Positions 34,165-43,432 are shown, numbered from the stretch's first letter. The stretch is 54,238 nt of DNA from Shewanella sp. UCD-KL12 (GCF_001957125.1 NZ_MPHJ01000023.1:1-54238); one strand, 5' to 3'. Made by a program: numbers and translations. Notes: generated from the sequence alone by a model not told the origin.

Positions 34165-34212
34165 CTAACCACTGTAAAGTGTTGAATTTTAAGGATGTTG
34201 AAAAATGAGCTT

Positions 34213-34228
34213 TGGTGATCTATATCAC
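34213..34228. promoter_or_regulatory. CRP-like site 2
   Basis: GGTGATCTATATCACA matches TGTGA-N6-TCACA at 9 of 10 positions and is a near-perfect GTGAT/ATCAC palindrome. It starts 64 bases after site 1 and ends 64 bases before the DUF3293-like start codon. Confidence 0.6.
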
Positions 34229-34292
34229 AGGGGTAGGAAGATTGGGTGAGTTTGCTATAATCATTTGAATCAAATAGAGGGATATAGTCCAG

Positions 34293-34751
34293 ATGATCGA
34301 CTCGAACAAGCGACTCCTGAATAAGAGACTGTGGCAACATTATCAGCAAACAGAGTTTCTTTTTACTCAAACATTATCGTCTCAGTTATCTTTTGCCATT
34401 ATTACTGCTCACAATCCTAGAGGGCAGATCCTTACTTCTTGTCAAAACCGTCTTCTTGATAGACAACTCCAAAACGCCATTGAGCAATTTAGACTTCCTT
34501 ATCGAGCCGTTGTTGGCACATCTGCAGATCAGTCTCATATGGAGAAGAGCTGGGCAGTCGCTATAGATAAACTGACGGCCATTCACTTGGGAATGAAGTT
34601 TAAGCAAAACGCTATCTATTTTATTGAGAATGGTCAGTTACATTTAGTTCCCTGTCTTTTTGAAGTTGGCCAACAACATGAAGAGATCACTATCGGTGAG
34701 TTTTCACCACGGGTTAAACTGGTGAGTGAATTACCTGATTTCGATTATTAA
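34293..34751 (+). CDS. DUF3293-like protein of unknown function
   Basis: A 152-residue soluble protein without signal peptide or membrane helix. The phrase FAIITAHNPRGQILT followed by DRQLQNAIEQF fits the DUF3293 pattern (hydrophobic-TA-x-NP, then Asn and a Leu-rich helix). No catalytic motif is visible. It is preceded by two CRP-like sites and stands alone between arcA and the lysine riboswitch. Function is unknown; an energy- or respiration-linked role could be guessed from regulation only. Confidence 0.65.
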   Translation: MIDSNKRLLNKRLWQHYQQTEFLFTQTLSSQLSFAIITAHNPRGQILTSCQNRLLDRQLQNAIEQFRLPYRAVVGTSADQSHMEKSWAVAIDKLTAIHLGMKFKQNAIYFIENGQLHLVPCLFEVGQQHEEITIGEFSPRVKLVSELPDFDY

Positions 34752-34908
34752 CAAGAAGCTGTTTACTTTTTGAGAACCCGTTACTTAAGAGAATAGAAAA
34801 TGATGCCCTCTCGTCGGCTTTATCTCTGCTTGGTGAAAGTTTTCCTCTAAACGAACACTGTTTTTTATACCTGCCGCTATTCTTTAGCCATTAAGTGACG
34901 TTCTGCCA

Positions 34909-34936
34909 TTGACTTAAACTATCTAAATTTGATAAT
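34909..34936 (+). promoter_or_regulatory. Sigma-70 promoter of the lysC leader
   Basis: TTGACT at 34909-34914 and GATAAT at 34931-34936 with a 16-base spacer, about 45 bases upstream of the riboswitch. Transcription would begin near 34943. Confidence 0.6.
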
Positions 34937-34980
34937 TTTCATTCTCCAAACTTCAGTTCATCTTTATGTCTAGGTTTGGT

Positions 34981-35148
34981 ACAGAAGAGGAGCGTTAACT
35001 AGGTAGTAAGTCTGAAGAGCCCAAACTCTGATGATGGCTTATGAGGGAGGTTAGCGCCGAGGTATTGCAGTATTTGGATCTACTCAATATCGGTCGAAAG
35101 GGCTGAATCCCTTAGATTGTCACCTTTTATTGGTGGAGAGCTTCTGGT
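34981..35148 (+). promoter_or_regulatory. Lysine riboswitch (L box)
   Basis: The sequence follows the E. coli lysC L box from end to end: CAGAAGAGGAGCGTTA at 34982, TAGTAAG, ATGAGGGAGGTTAGCGCCGAGGT at about 35040, AGGGCTGAATCCCTTAG near 35099, TTGTCACC, and TGGTGGAGAGCTTCTGG at 35131-35147. P1 forms from CAGAAG (34982-34987) with CTTCTG (35141-35146). It should reduce lysC expression when lysine is plentiful. The expression platform probably involves the hairpin at 35195-35221 described separately. Confidence 0.93.
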
Positions 35149-35194
35149 GGTGATTGCTGTTTCCCGTCTTTGGGCTGCGTATTCTTTGCACCAG

Positions 35195-35221
35195 GCTCTT
35201 CGAACGAAGTTAGTTCGGAGC
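35195..35221 (+). promoter_or_regulatory. Hairpin over the leader-ORF ribosome site
   Basis: GCTC and CGAAC (35195-35205) pair with GTTCG and GAGC (35213-35221). The GGAG ribosome site at 35217-35220 for the leader ORF lies inside the right arm. Confidence 0.5.
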
Positions 35222-35227
35222 GTGATC

Positions 35228-35299
35228 ATGTTAGTTTTATACCCTTATTTATCTACAAATCAATTTTATCAGTATCTACTTTCTGTGGAGGCTGTGTAA
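35228..35299 (+). CDS. Possible 23-residue leader ORF coupled to lysC
   Basis: ATG 35228 has GGAG seven bases upstream, and the frame ends with TAA at 35297-35299, overlapping the lysC ATG as TAATG. The peptide is rich in Leu and Tyr and contains no Lys, so it is unlikely to sense lysine by stalling. Its translation could open or feed the lysC start by re-initiation, so riboswitch control of its hidden ribosome site would also control lysC. Confidence 0.45.
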   Translation: MLVLYPYLSTNQFYQYLLSVEAV

Positions 35300-36648
35300 T
35301 GTCCCTAATAGTCGCAAAGTTTGGTGGAACTTCGGTTGCTGATTACTCCGCTATGAGTCGTTGTGCCGATATTATTCTTGCTAACCCTAATGCTCGAGTG
35401 GTTGTTGTTAGCGCATCGAGTGGTGTTACCAACTTATTAGTAGAGTTGACGCAAGAGCAAACGAGTGATGAGCGAAGAATGCAGCTCATCAAGCAGATCG
35501 CACACATTCAGTATCAGATCTTAGACGATCTCGGGCGGCCTCAAGAGTTAGCTGCACGTATCGATACAATATTAAGCCGCATTTCAGTGCTGAGTGAATC
35601 ATTAAGCCAGAGCAGGGATAAAGCGACAACGGATGAGTTACTAGCTCAAGGTGAGCAATGCTCATCTGCGCTATTTGCTGCGGTTTTAAGAGAGAAGGGT
35701 GAAGCTGCTAGTGCGTTTGATGTTCGTCAGGTTATGCGCACCGATAGCCACTTTGGCCGCGCGGAACCACAAATTGAACAACTCGAAGCACTTGCTGGTG
35801 AGCATTTAGCACCGCTATTAACTAGTCAACGAATTGTAACTCAAGGCTTTATCGGTGCCGATGCTGCTGGCGCAACAACCACGTTAGGCCGTGGTGGTAG
35901 TGATTATTCAGCTGCACTATTGGCGGAAGCCTTAAAGGCCACTGCCGTTGAGATCTGGACGGATGTAGCAGGTATCTATACTACGGATCCTAGAATTGCA
36001 CCAAAGGCGAGCCCTATTGCAGAAATAAGCTTTAATGAGGCTGCTGAGATGGCGACATTTGGTGCTAAAGTGCTTCATCCTGCAACTATTCTTCCCGCTG
36101 TTAGACAAAAAATTCAAGTGTTTGTGGGGTCTAGCAAGGAGCCTGAGCGTGGTGGAACCTGGATCCGCCATCAGGTGGAAGATGCCCCTGTATATCGTGC
36201 GGTTGCTGTTCGCCGAGATCAAACATTGTTAAACCTTCACAGCTTGCAGATGCTTCATGCACAAGGTTTTCTTGCTGAAACCTTTGCAACTTTAGCTAAG
36301 CATAAGATCAGTGTTGATTTGATCACGACTTCTGAAGTGAACGTGTCACTGACACTCGATAAGACAGGATCAGATTCTGCGGGTAACGGCCTACTGAGTG
36401 AATCCTTGCTGCAAGAGTTGTCACAACATTGTCGTGTGCGTGTTGAAGATGGTTTAGCTTTAATCGCTATTGTCGGTAATAAGATTGCATCAACACCGGG
36501 GGTTTGTCGTCGAGTATTTGAGGTTTTAGAGCCTCATAATGTGCGTATGATCTGCCAGGGGGCGAGTCCGCATAACTTATGTGTTCTGGTTGCTGAGTCT
36601 GAGGCTGCGCAAGTGGTAAGTGCTTTACACGAAAACCTGTTTGAGTAA
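35299..36648 (+). CDS. lysC: Lysine-sensitive aspartokinase III
   Basis: A 449-residue enzyme, equal in length to E. coli LysC, from ATG 35299 with GGAG eight bases upstream; the frame continues upstream to 35170 but that part belongs to the leader. It phosphorylates aspartate, the first step to lysine, threonine and methionine. The N-terminal kinase domain starts with VAKFGGTSVADY and includes TLGRGGSDYSAALLAEAL and WTDVAGIYTTDPR. Two ACT domains (about 300-449) bind the effector. The lysine riboswitch upstream fits AKIII. It has no homoserine dehydrogenase fusion. It precedes an unrelated hydrolase gene by about 80 bases. Confidence 0.94.
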   Translation: MSLIVAKFGGTSVADYSAMSRCADIILANPNARVVVVSASSGVTNLLVELTQEQTSDERRMQLIKQIAHIQYQILDDLGRPQELAARIDTILSRISVLSESLSQSRDKATTDELLAQGEQCSSALFAAVLREKGEAASAFDVRQVMRTDSHFGRAEPQIEQLEALAGEHLAPLLTSQRIVTQGFIGADAAGATTTLGRGGSDYSAALLAEALKATAVEIWTDVAGIYTTDPRIAPKASPIAEISFNEAAEMATFGAKVLHPATILPAVRQKIQVFVGSSKEPERGGTWIRHQVEDAPVYRAVAVRRDQTLLNLHSLQMLHAQGFLAETFATLAKHKISVDLITTSEVNVSLTLDKTGSDSAGNGLLSESLLQELSQHCRVRVEDGLALIAIVGNKIASTPGVCRRVFEVLEPHNVRMICQGASPHNLCVLVAESEAAQVVSALHENLFE

Positions 36649-36731
36649 TGAACTCAAAGTATTACCTGTTGTAGTTCTGGGCTCTCGTTAACAAGGACGT
36701 CAGCCTAGAGTGATTATTTGAAGGATTGAAA

Positions 36732-37838
36732 ATGAGCTTTACCCAATCATCGTTGAAGGTCGGTGAATTAGCGACTGGCCAAGATCTTACTGTACCTATA
36801 TTTAACCATAAGTGCGGTCGTTCATCGGCACCGAGTGTCTACATTCAAGCGAATGTGCATGGGGCTGAGGTGCAGGGTAATGCCGTTATCTATCAGTTGA
36901 TGAAGCGGCTAGAACAGTACACTCTTTGTGCTGATATCACCTTAGTGCCTCTGGCTAATCCGCTTGGGATTAACCAGAAAAGTGGTGAATTTACTTTAGG
37001 TCGCTTCGATCCCATCACAGGTGTAAATTGGAATAGAGAATATTTAGATCATAAAATCGATCTGGCTGCTTGGTTTGAGAGTCATAGCGCGCTGTCTGAT
37101 AGTGAGATAATAGGAAAGTATCGAGCTATGCTGGTGGACGCGTGTCATGACCGCTTAAACTCTGAGTGGGGCGTAACTACAGGTCATCAACAGGCTGTGA
37201 TGCTACAAACGATGGCACATCAGGCTGATATCGTCATTGATCTTCACACTGGCCCTAAATCCAGCAAGCACCTTTATTGTCCTGAATATGATGCCCATGC
37301 AGCATCGTTTTTCTCTATTCCATACACCTTATTCATTCCCAATGATTTTGGTGGTGCTATGGATGAGTCGGTCTTCTGCCCTTGGTGGCAACTTGCTGAG
37401 CATATGCGCTCAATGGGTCGTGACTTTGAAATACCCGTTTCAGCGTTTACCTTAGAGTTGGGTTCACAGGAGAATATTAATCTCGATGATGCCTTAGTGG
37501 ATGCCGATGGTATATTGGCTTACTTAAGTGAGCGTGGTGTGATTGAGGAGCGGGTAAAGCCATTAGTTATGTCTCGTCATGCCTGCTATTTGAAGGATTA
37601 TAAAAAGTATCACTCTCCTCTTGGGGGGATGGTCGAGTATTTGGCTGAAGTGGGGCAACCGATACCAGCAGGCGAGGCTTTGGCAAATATTTTACGTATA
37701 GACAAGTATGGTACCGATGAGGTGTTAACCCCGCTGAGTTTAAATCAAGACTGTGTGCCTATTCTTCATTTTGCTTCCGCTTCCGTATATCAGGGAACTG
37801 AGCTTTATAAAGTCATGACTAACGTGTTTGAGATATAG
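36732..37838 (+). CDS. Succinylglutamate desuccinylase/aspartoacylase family zinc hydrolase
   Basis: A 368-residue cytoplasmic protein from ATG 36732 with AAGGA six bases upstream; TTG 36726 is less likely. The M14-like zinc site is visible as NVHGAEVQGN (His-x-x-Glu, about residues 43-52) and IDLHTGP (His, about 172), and TLELGSQ supplies a likely catalytic Glu. A C-terminal beta domain (about 285-368, with biotinyl/lipoyl-like GGMVEYLAEVGQPIPAGEAL) is typical of this family. It hydrolyses an N-acyl amino acid or related amide; which one is not evident. It follows lysC but is not clearly in its operon. A terminator follows. Confidence 0.82.
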   Translation: MSFTQSSLKVGELATGQDLTVPIFNHKCGRSSAPSVYIQANVHGAEVQGNAVIYQLMKRLEQYTLCADITLVPLANPLGINQKSGEFTLGRFDPITGVNWNREYLDHKIDLAAWFESHSALSDSEIIGKYRAMLVDACHDRLNSEWGVTTGHQQAVMLQTMAHQADIVIDLHTGPKSSKHLYCPEYDAHAASFFSIPYTLFIPNDFGGAMDESVFCPWWQLAEHMRSMGRDFEIPVSAFTLELGSQENINLDDALVDADGILAYLSERGVIEERVKPLVMSRHACYLKDYKKYHSPLGGMVEYLAEVGQPIPAGEALANILRIDKYGTDEVLTPLSLNQDCVPILHFASASVYQGTELYKVMTNVFEI

Positions 37839-37907
37839 CTCAGTACTAATACCAATCTGAGTAAGTAGATATCTATTTGGAAGGTATTGGGGGCGTAAGA
37901 TATAAAG

Positions 37908-37940
37908 AAGGGAGCCAAATTGGCTCCCTTTTTGTTTTAC
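37908..37940 (+). terminator. Terminator after the aspartoacylase-like gene
   Basis: AAGGGAGCCA/TGGCTCCCTT (37908-37917 with 37921-37930, three-base loop) then TTTGTTTT. It sits between convergent genes. Confidence 0.88.
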
Positions 37941-37962
37941 TACTGACTATATCAACTTGCCA

Positions 37963-40900
37963 TTAACGCTTACGACGACGTAGGCCTGCAAGTGGAAGAA
38001 GTAGCATAGTTAACCAGCCTAGAGAGCCAGCACTATCCTCATCTCTCTCCTTCACTGTAAAGCTTGCAGAACCAGCTTCACTTTCAAGTGTGCCATCGCT
38101 AGCGACTACACTGAATGAGTATGTTCCTGCTTTAGTTGGAGTGATTCTGATATCTTCATCTGTCTCATTAAAGTCTACTGCATCACCTGCTGTCTGAGTC
38201 CACTTAAAGGTCAACTCATCACCATCTGCATCGAAAGCATTTGATTCGACCATAGTTGGGCGACCTGTAATGGTATTACCAGCACTTGGAGCCACTGTAG
38301 GCGCATCGTTAATGTTATTTACTGTAACAGTAACAATAGTTGGTGTTGATACATTACCCGCAGCATCTTCAGAGGTATAACTGAACGTATCTTTACCGAA
38401 GAAGTCATCATTCGGTGTATAAACCGCTGCACCATCTTCAGCTAAAGTTACGGTACCGTTTTCTGGCATATCTGCAATAGTTGCCTTACCTAGAGCACCA
38501 TCTGGGGATACGTCAATAAGGCGCTGTGCATTGGCTGTCATGCCGTCGCCAGTCACTGAAACTCGAGCAACTTTTTGATCTGGCATGGTGTCATTTTCAA
38601 GTACATTGAGTTCGACACTGCTTTCTTCATCTGTTGTCGCAGTGTTTGCCTGACCGTGATTAAAGCTCGTCGCTTTGACCATGTAATCAATTTCAACGCT
38701 ACCAGCAGCTGCTTGTTGCAGTTGTACATAATCGTCAGTGACGACAGTGTTACCCTCACCATTGTAATGGAAGGTAGTACCTACGCTGCCGCCAATATTT
38801 TCAGCACCGATAGTTACATTTTCAGGCATGTTTGGAATATCATGGTAGTTAAACCAGATATCTTCCTCTGCACCAGCCTTAATCCAGACACTAAACGTAT
38901 AAGCATCACCAGATGTGTCGCCATAGACTTGGGCTTTGTTCCATTCGACTACAATCCAAGTATCGTCACCAGACTCGGCAAATTGAATTCCTAGCTGACC
39001 ACCACCTGTGTCGCCAGATGTACCGTCAGATAGATCATAATCTGACCATAGTGGAGCTAAGATATTGTTTGGATTTGATGAATCAGGTAGCTCTTTGTTT
39101 AGGTAAGTGCCTGATGTAGTACCACCACCAACAATAACGATACCGTTATCAGAGATGGTTATGCTGTCGTATGTCGTACCGTTATACTTATATTCTGGCG
39201 TGCCAAAGGTAAATGCTTTTTCATCACAACCTTCGTCACAAGCTGGGACGTAAGCGATGCCTAAGTCGAAGATACTAGGGCTTGCTCCAGTTCCTTTTAC
39301 TGAAGACATTTCAGGCAGATCAAGTTTACCAACCCAAGTTATTAAGCCTAGGTCTTCATTGACGTCAAAGCCATTTTGGTTAGCGCCATTGATGGTAACA
39401 CTCACGTCATCTTTAGAGGTGAGTGCCGTTCCCTCTGGAGCATTTGCCGTTACGGTAACAGTATTTTCAAAAATAGAGTTGTTTACCACAGCCTTAATAG
39501 GGAACTCGTCGCTCGCTTTAATATCTGTAGCCGTTGTTACTGCAGAAATTAGGGATGAGTCGCTCGACTCTTTTGCCATAACTGCCAATGGAAGGTGGGC
39601 ATCTTGCTTACCTTCATCACTCTTAATCATCACATTGCCAAAGATCCAAGAACCATATTCAGCAAATGTTGAATCAACAGTAACCATAAACTCAGCGGAT
39701 GCACCTGCTTCAAGTTCAAGTGTTGATGGAGAAACGCTAACACCGGCACTATCTGCAGATGCTGACAGAGTCCATGATGTCGTTTCATCACTCTTGTTGT
39801 ATACGGTACGAGTAAATGTACATGGACCAACACATGAGTCAGAAGCTACAGAAGGCTTATCAAAGGTTAGAATAGCCTTTGCTGCGGCATCAAGATCCAT
39901 ACGTCCAGCGCCCATAGCAAACGGCGATGCAGGCGTTTCAGCATCATCGTCAAGTACGCCACTCATATGTGCAGTAGAGGTTAGCGCCGTTTTAATATCA
40001 TTGGCACTCCACTCTGGATGAAGTTGGCTCATAAGCGCAGCAGCACCGGCTACATGAGGACTGGCCATACTTGTACCCGTCATAGTGGTAAAGTCAGTCC
40101 CATCTTCATCTGGTGATGTTGCAGAAAGGATTGAGGTACCAGGAGCGGCTAAATCAGGCTTAAGAATATTTTGATTACCGTTCGGACCGCGTGAGCTAGA
40201 GGCATTTATGAGATCAGCAAGTGCCATATCCGAAATACGTTTTACTTCAGCGCCAATAGTACCCACTGTTTCATCGCCTAGCCCATCAATAACTGCAGCG
40301 CCATCAGCATCAGAAATCATTACGCCAGGTAATGTTGCATCTGGCATATACATGCTAATTGGTGCACCAGGCTTGCTGTTATAGACAACCATAGCTTTTG
40401 CACCTGCAGCTTCTGCATTTGCCGCTTTATCAGAAAATGCACATAGGCCACGAGAAATCAGTGCTATACCATCTTTAAAAGAGTCTGCAGGGAATGCAGA
40501 ACAGCCTTCGAAGTTATCTGCGTTAATGTTAACTGCTGCGATAACAGGTAAAGAGATATCTTCGGTGAGTAGGCCGTTGTTAGCTTCAATCGCTAGAAGT
40601 TCATCGCCGCCAGCTGTAAACCCATTGGCAAAGAATCGACCGGTAGTGCTGTTAGCAACAGTTATTCCTGATTCGATACAACCAGGGCAGCCGATAGTTT
40701 GTGCGCCATTACCATCGTTACCTGCAGCGGTAACGACTACGACACCAGCAGCTTCAGCTGCTTCAAACATCGTCTTGTATGGGCTGTTTGCAGGATCGCC
40801 ACCAGCGCCACCACCCCATGAGTTGTTGATAACGTCGGCACCATCATTAACAGCGTGCTCTAGAGCTTCCATCAACATGATATTTGAACCGCTACCACCA

Positions 40901-41817
40901 GAACAATCTTCTTTAGTAAAGAGCGCTTTATAAGACATCAAATATGCTGCAGGTGCGACACCAGAAAGCTCTACTTCTATGTCCTTGAATGTGGTTGAAA
41001 CCTTGTTACCAACAGAGGTGCCTGCAACGTGTGAACCGTGACCGCCATAACCTAATGGGCTCATATGTTCATCGGCACATACAGCAAATGTTGGTTGAGA
41101 CCAACGCGCAACAATCAGCTTGTCATTACAAAAGCTAGTATCGACCGTTGAACAGTAATCATCGGTAGGCATGTTGGCTGTAGGTTTGCTAAAACCTTCA
41201 CCAGAAAACATTGGGTTTTCAGGGCGAATACCAGTATCAATGACCGCTACACGAATATCTTTACCCGCATTTTCCATGCCCGATACCGCTTCCCACATAG
41301 CAGCACTGTTGATGACCTCATGGGATGCGTCCATGCTGGTTTGGTACATGGTTTCAGGGTAAACAGATTTAACACCAGGCATAGCTGATAGCTGTTCAAG
41401 GGTAAGGCCTTGACCTACGAGCGTCACACCATTAAATAATGTTTTGAAATTACGCTCAACTTTAGCGTTTGGTGTAGCCTTTGAAAGTGCAGACTGAAAA
41501 GCTTGCTGCTCTGATTGAAGGTGACTCGCATAGCTTATAGCGGGTGCTGACTGGATATTTACTCGCTCACCCTTCTTAGTTGGAGCAGTCGCAGAGAATG
41601 TATCTATGCCACCCTGATATTTGGCAATAGCAGGAGATTCAAGTTCAACAATAAATCGCTGTGGTGCGCTCACAGCTGATTTAGACACTGCAGATTTTTT
41701 ATAGTTATCTACTGAGGTGATCTCTGGAGAAAATTTATTAGCAGAGTATTCACTGCTTGCCATAGCTGCGCTTGATACCAGCGCGGCTGTTATAGCTATT
41801 GATAGTTTTGTTTTCAC
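37963..41817 (-). CDS. Secreted subtilisin-like (S8) protease with PA domain and GlyGly-CTERM
   Basis: About 1284 residues from GTG 41817, which has AAGGAAG eight bases upstream; the frame extends to 41844. Order: signal peptide (1-21), I9 inhibitor-like propeptide (to about 130), S8 domain with Asp in VIDTGIRP, His in GHGSHVAGT and Ser in GTSMASPHVAG, a PA domain inserted between His and Ser, Fn3/Ig-like regions, a cadherin/Big_9-like repeat (DGAAVYTPNDDFFGKDTFSY) and a PKD/REJ-like domain (DADGDELTFKWTQT). The C-terminus GSLGWLTMLLLPLAGLRRRKR is a GlyGly-CTERM signal (given in pieces: GSLGW, LLLPLAGL, RRRKR), processed by rhombosortase for type II secretion. It likely degrades external protein for nutrition. 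Confidence 0.93.
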   Translation of the reverse strand: MKTKLSIAITAALVSSAAMASSEYSANKFSPEITSVDNYKKSAVSKSAVSAPQRFIVELESPAIAKYQGGIDTFSATAPTKKGERVNIQSAPAISYASHLQSEQQAFQSALSKATPNAKVERNFKTLFNGVTLVGQGLTLEQLSAMPGVKSVYPETMYQTSMDASHEVINSAAMWEAVSGMENAGKDIRVAVIDTGIRPENPMFSGEGFSKPTANMPTDDYCSTVDTSFCNDKLIVARWSQPTFAVCADEHMSPLGYGGHGSHVAGTSVGNKVSTTFKDIEVELSGVAPAAYLMSYKALFTKEDCSGGSGSNIMLMEALEHAVNDGADVINNSWGGGAGGDPANSPYKTMFEAAEAAGVVVVTAAGNDGNGAQTIGCPGCIESGITVANSTTGRFFANGFTAGGDELLAIEANNGLLTEDISLPVIAAVNINADNFEGCSAFPADSFKDGIALISRGLCAFSDKAANAEAAGAKAMVVYNSKPGAPISMYMPDATLPGVMISDADGAAVIDGLGDETVGTIGAEVKRISDMALADLINASSSRGPNGNQNILKPDLAAPGTSILSATSPDEDGTDFTTMTGTSMASPHVAGAAALMSQLHPEWSANDIKTALTSTAHMSGVLDDDAETPASPFAMGAGRMDLDAAAKAILTFDKPSVASDSCVGPCTFTRTVYNKSDETTSWTLSASADSAGVSVSPSTLELEAGASAEFMVTVDSTFAEYGSWIFGNVMIKSDEGKQDAHLPLAVMAKESSDSSLISAVTTATDIKASDEFPIKAVVNNSIFENTVTVTANAPEGTALTSKDDVSVTINGANQNGFDVNEDLGLITWVGKLDLPEMSSVKGTGASPSIFDLGIAYVPACDEGCDEKAFTFGTPEYKYNGTTYDSITISDNGIVIVGGGTTSGTYLNKELPDSSNPNNILAPLWSDYDLSDGTSGDTGGGQLGIQFAESGDDTWIVVEWNKAQVYGDTSGDAYTFSVWIKAGAEEDIWFNYHDIPNMPENVTIGAENIGGSVGTTFHYNGEGNTVVTDDYVQLQQAAAGSVEIDYMVKATSFNHGQANTATTDEESSVELNVLENDTMPDQKVARVSVTGDGMTANAQRLIDVSPDGALGKATIADMPENGTVTLAEDGAAVYTPNDDFFGKDTFSYTSEDAAGNVSTPTIVTVTVNNINDAPTVAPSAGNTITGRPTMVESNAFDADGDELTFKWTQTAGDAVDFNETDEDIRITPTKAGTYSFSVVASDGTLESEAGSASFTVKERDEDSAGSLGWLTMLLLPLAGLRRRKR

Positions 41818-42019
41818 AACTTCTTCCTTGTCAACTGATGGCACAGATATAGTTACCGTGCAATGTCATTCATATGCTTTTGTTATTTTGTTGCCCCTAT
41901 GTTGGGGTTGTGTAACTTGTAACACAAAAGCTTTACATATTTAACTTTGAAAGAGAAAAAAGTTGTAATTTACATTATTTAGTCTACTAAATAGACGAAA
42001 TAACTTATTTCTATTTGTT

Positions 42020-42481
42020 CTATGGTTTTACCGCCCTAACAATGGGGTTTTGCAAGCTGATTAAAGTTTCTGTTGACTGAATCTCATCAATAGATTGAAT
42101 ACGATTAATGAGTACATGTTGCAAACCATCGATGGATTGGCACATTACCTTTACAAATACGCTGTAATTACCGGTGGTATAATAAGCTTCTACGACCTCT
42201 TCAAGTTCATTCAGTTTAGAGATAGCTGCAGGGTAGTCACCGGCACTCTTGAGATTGATACCGATAAAGCAGCAAACATCGTAGCCAAGTGCTTTAGGGT
42301 TAACGGTTATCTGTGCGCCAGTGATGATGCCAGCCTGCTTCATTTTTTCTACTCGAACATGGATCGTTCCTGCACTGACATTGAAGCGTTTTGCCAGCTC
42401 AGCAAAAGGCGTTCTAGCCTCTTTCATTAATGCGGATAAAATTTGGTTGTCCAGCTGATCACGTTGAAATGCGGTTTCCAT
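42020..42481 (-). CDS. asnC: Lrp/AsnC-family regulator AsnC
   Basis: A 153-residue regulator with an N-terminal helix-turn-helix (FAELAKRFNVSAGTIHVRVEKM) and a C-terminal RAM domain (EAYYTTGNYSVFVKVMC, INRIQSIDEIQSTETLI). It follows E. coli AsnC almost throughout, including AGIITGAQI and QNPIVRAVKP. In E. coli AsnC activates the divergent asnA gene and responds to asparagine; asnA is absent here, so targets lie elsewhere or differ. The gene is surrounded by a subtilase and rluA, with no evident operon. Confidence 0.93.
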   Translation of the reverse strand: METAFQRDQLDNQILSALMKEARTPFAELAKRFNVSAGTIHVRVEKMKQAGIITGAQITVNPKALGYDVCCFIGINLKSAGDYPAAISKLNELEEVVEAYYTTGNYSVFVKVMCQSIDGLQHVLINRIQSIDEIQSTETLISLQNPIVRAVKP

Positions 42482-42644
42482 AGTTAACTTATAATTTTAG
42501 TAATAATTAGATGTTAATTTACCCTTTACTTTGAGTATTTACTAGCTACAACTAAGCTTTGGTTATCATTTATGATTGTACTGTGAGGACTGAGAGCAAA
42601 ATGAGAGTATGTAGTGAGAGGTATAGTGATTAAAGGCAGTAAAG

Positions 42645-42667
42645 TAGCCTCAATAATATTGAGGCTA
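42645..42667. repeat. Hairpin between asnC and rluA
   Basis: Perfect ten-base stem TAGCCTCAAT/ATTGAGGCTA with a three-base loop. It follows the rluA stop on the minus strand, but no clear T-run follows, so it is at most a weak terminator. Confidence 0.5.
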
Positions 42668-42754
42668 TCGTCTAAAGCAGAGCAAGTGGCGGTAGATAAG
42701 CTTGGATCTCGAAGTAATGAGGTATAAAGGTAAATAGATATGTCGAAATCTACA

Positions 42755-43432
42755 TTACTGCTCGTTTACAGGATGTATAAATGAGGCCTCACAGTTGAAA
42801 CTGAGTTCTTTTCCCGAGTAAGGCTGCTTAATTGTGAGTGCTTGGGCATGCAGTAATAAGCGACTTGATAGGCGTTTAGCTAAAGGATCTGCGTAAAAGT
42901 TATCGCCTAAAATGGGGTGCCCCATAGCCATCATATGCACTCTGAGTTGGTGAGAGCGGCCTGTGATAGGTGTTAATTTCACCAATGTGGAACGCTTAGC
43001 ATAGCTTATCACTTCAAAGTGAGTGACAGATGCTTTACCAATGTCATGGTCGACTTTCTGTTTAGGGCGGTTAGGCCAGTCACAGATGAGGGGAAGTTCG
43101 ATAGTTCCACTCTGTTGTTTCAGATGCCCTGCCACACGAGCAAAGTATGTCTTCTTGGTTTCTCTGTCTCTAAACTGCCTTTTCAACTCTTTTTCTGCAT
43201 TTCGCCTAAGAGCGACAACAATGACACCAGAAGTAGACATATCGAGTCGATGAACTATCTGAGCATTTGGGTGTTCAGCAAGCACTCGGCTATATACGCT
43301 ATCTTGATGTTCAGGAGCTCTTCCTGGTACGGAAAGTAATCCAGAAGGTTTATTTACAACCAAAATATCTTTATCTTGATAGAGTATTTCGAGCCAAGGT
43401 TCGGTTGGCGGGGCGTAAATAAAGTGGGACAT
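42755..43432 (-). CDS. rluA: Dual-specificity pseudouridine synthase RluA (23S rRNA 746 / tRNA 32)
   Basis: A 225-residue enzyme from ATG 43432 with AAAGGCAG upstream; the longer frame begins with TTG 43462. It follows E. coli RluA closely: EPWLEILYQDKDILVVNKPSGLLSVPG (start region), the catalytic Asp in HRLDMSTSGVIVVAL, LPLICDWPNRPKQKV and ITGRSHQLRVHMMAMGHPILGD. It isomerises U746 of 23S rRNA and U32 of several tRNAs. There is no S4 domain, as expected for RluA. It has no close co-directional partner. Confidence 0.93.
   Translation of the reverse strand: MSHFIYAPPTEPWLEILYQDKDILVVNKPSGLLSVPGRAPEHQDSVYSRVLAEHPNAQIVHRLDMSTSGVIVVALRRNAEKELKRQFRDRETKKTYFARVAGHLKQQSGTIELPLICDWPNRPKQKVDHDIGKASVTHFEVISYAKRSTLVKLTPITGRSHQLRVHMMAMGHPILGDNFYADPLAKRLSSRLLLHAQALTIKQPYSGKELSFNCEASFIHPVNEQ

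Larger units (their letters stand above)
33716..34292. promoter_or_regulatory. Divergent regulatory region between arcA and the DUF3293-like gene
   Basis: About 577 bases without a gene. It carries a direct repeat TGTTAACAAAT (34112-34122 and 34127-34137) that overlaps an ArcA-box-like match, and two CRP-like sites at 34149-34164 and 34213-34228. The arcA promoter is probably nearer to arcA, in the 33720-34000 part, where nothing decisive is seen. Confidence 0.5.

Noticed and set aside
35170..35298. Extended N-terminus of lysC
   Set aside because: It lies in the leader after the riboswitch; ATG 35299 gives exactly the length and start of AKIII.
39257..40021. 254-codon plus-strand frame inside the subtilase gene
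   Set aside because: It is the mirror of the high-quality minus-strand protease reading frame, without ribosome site or domain.
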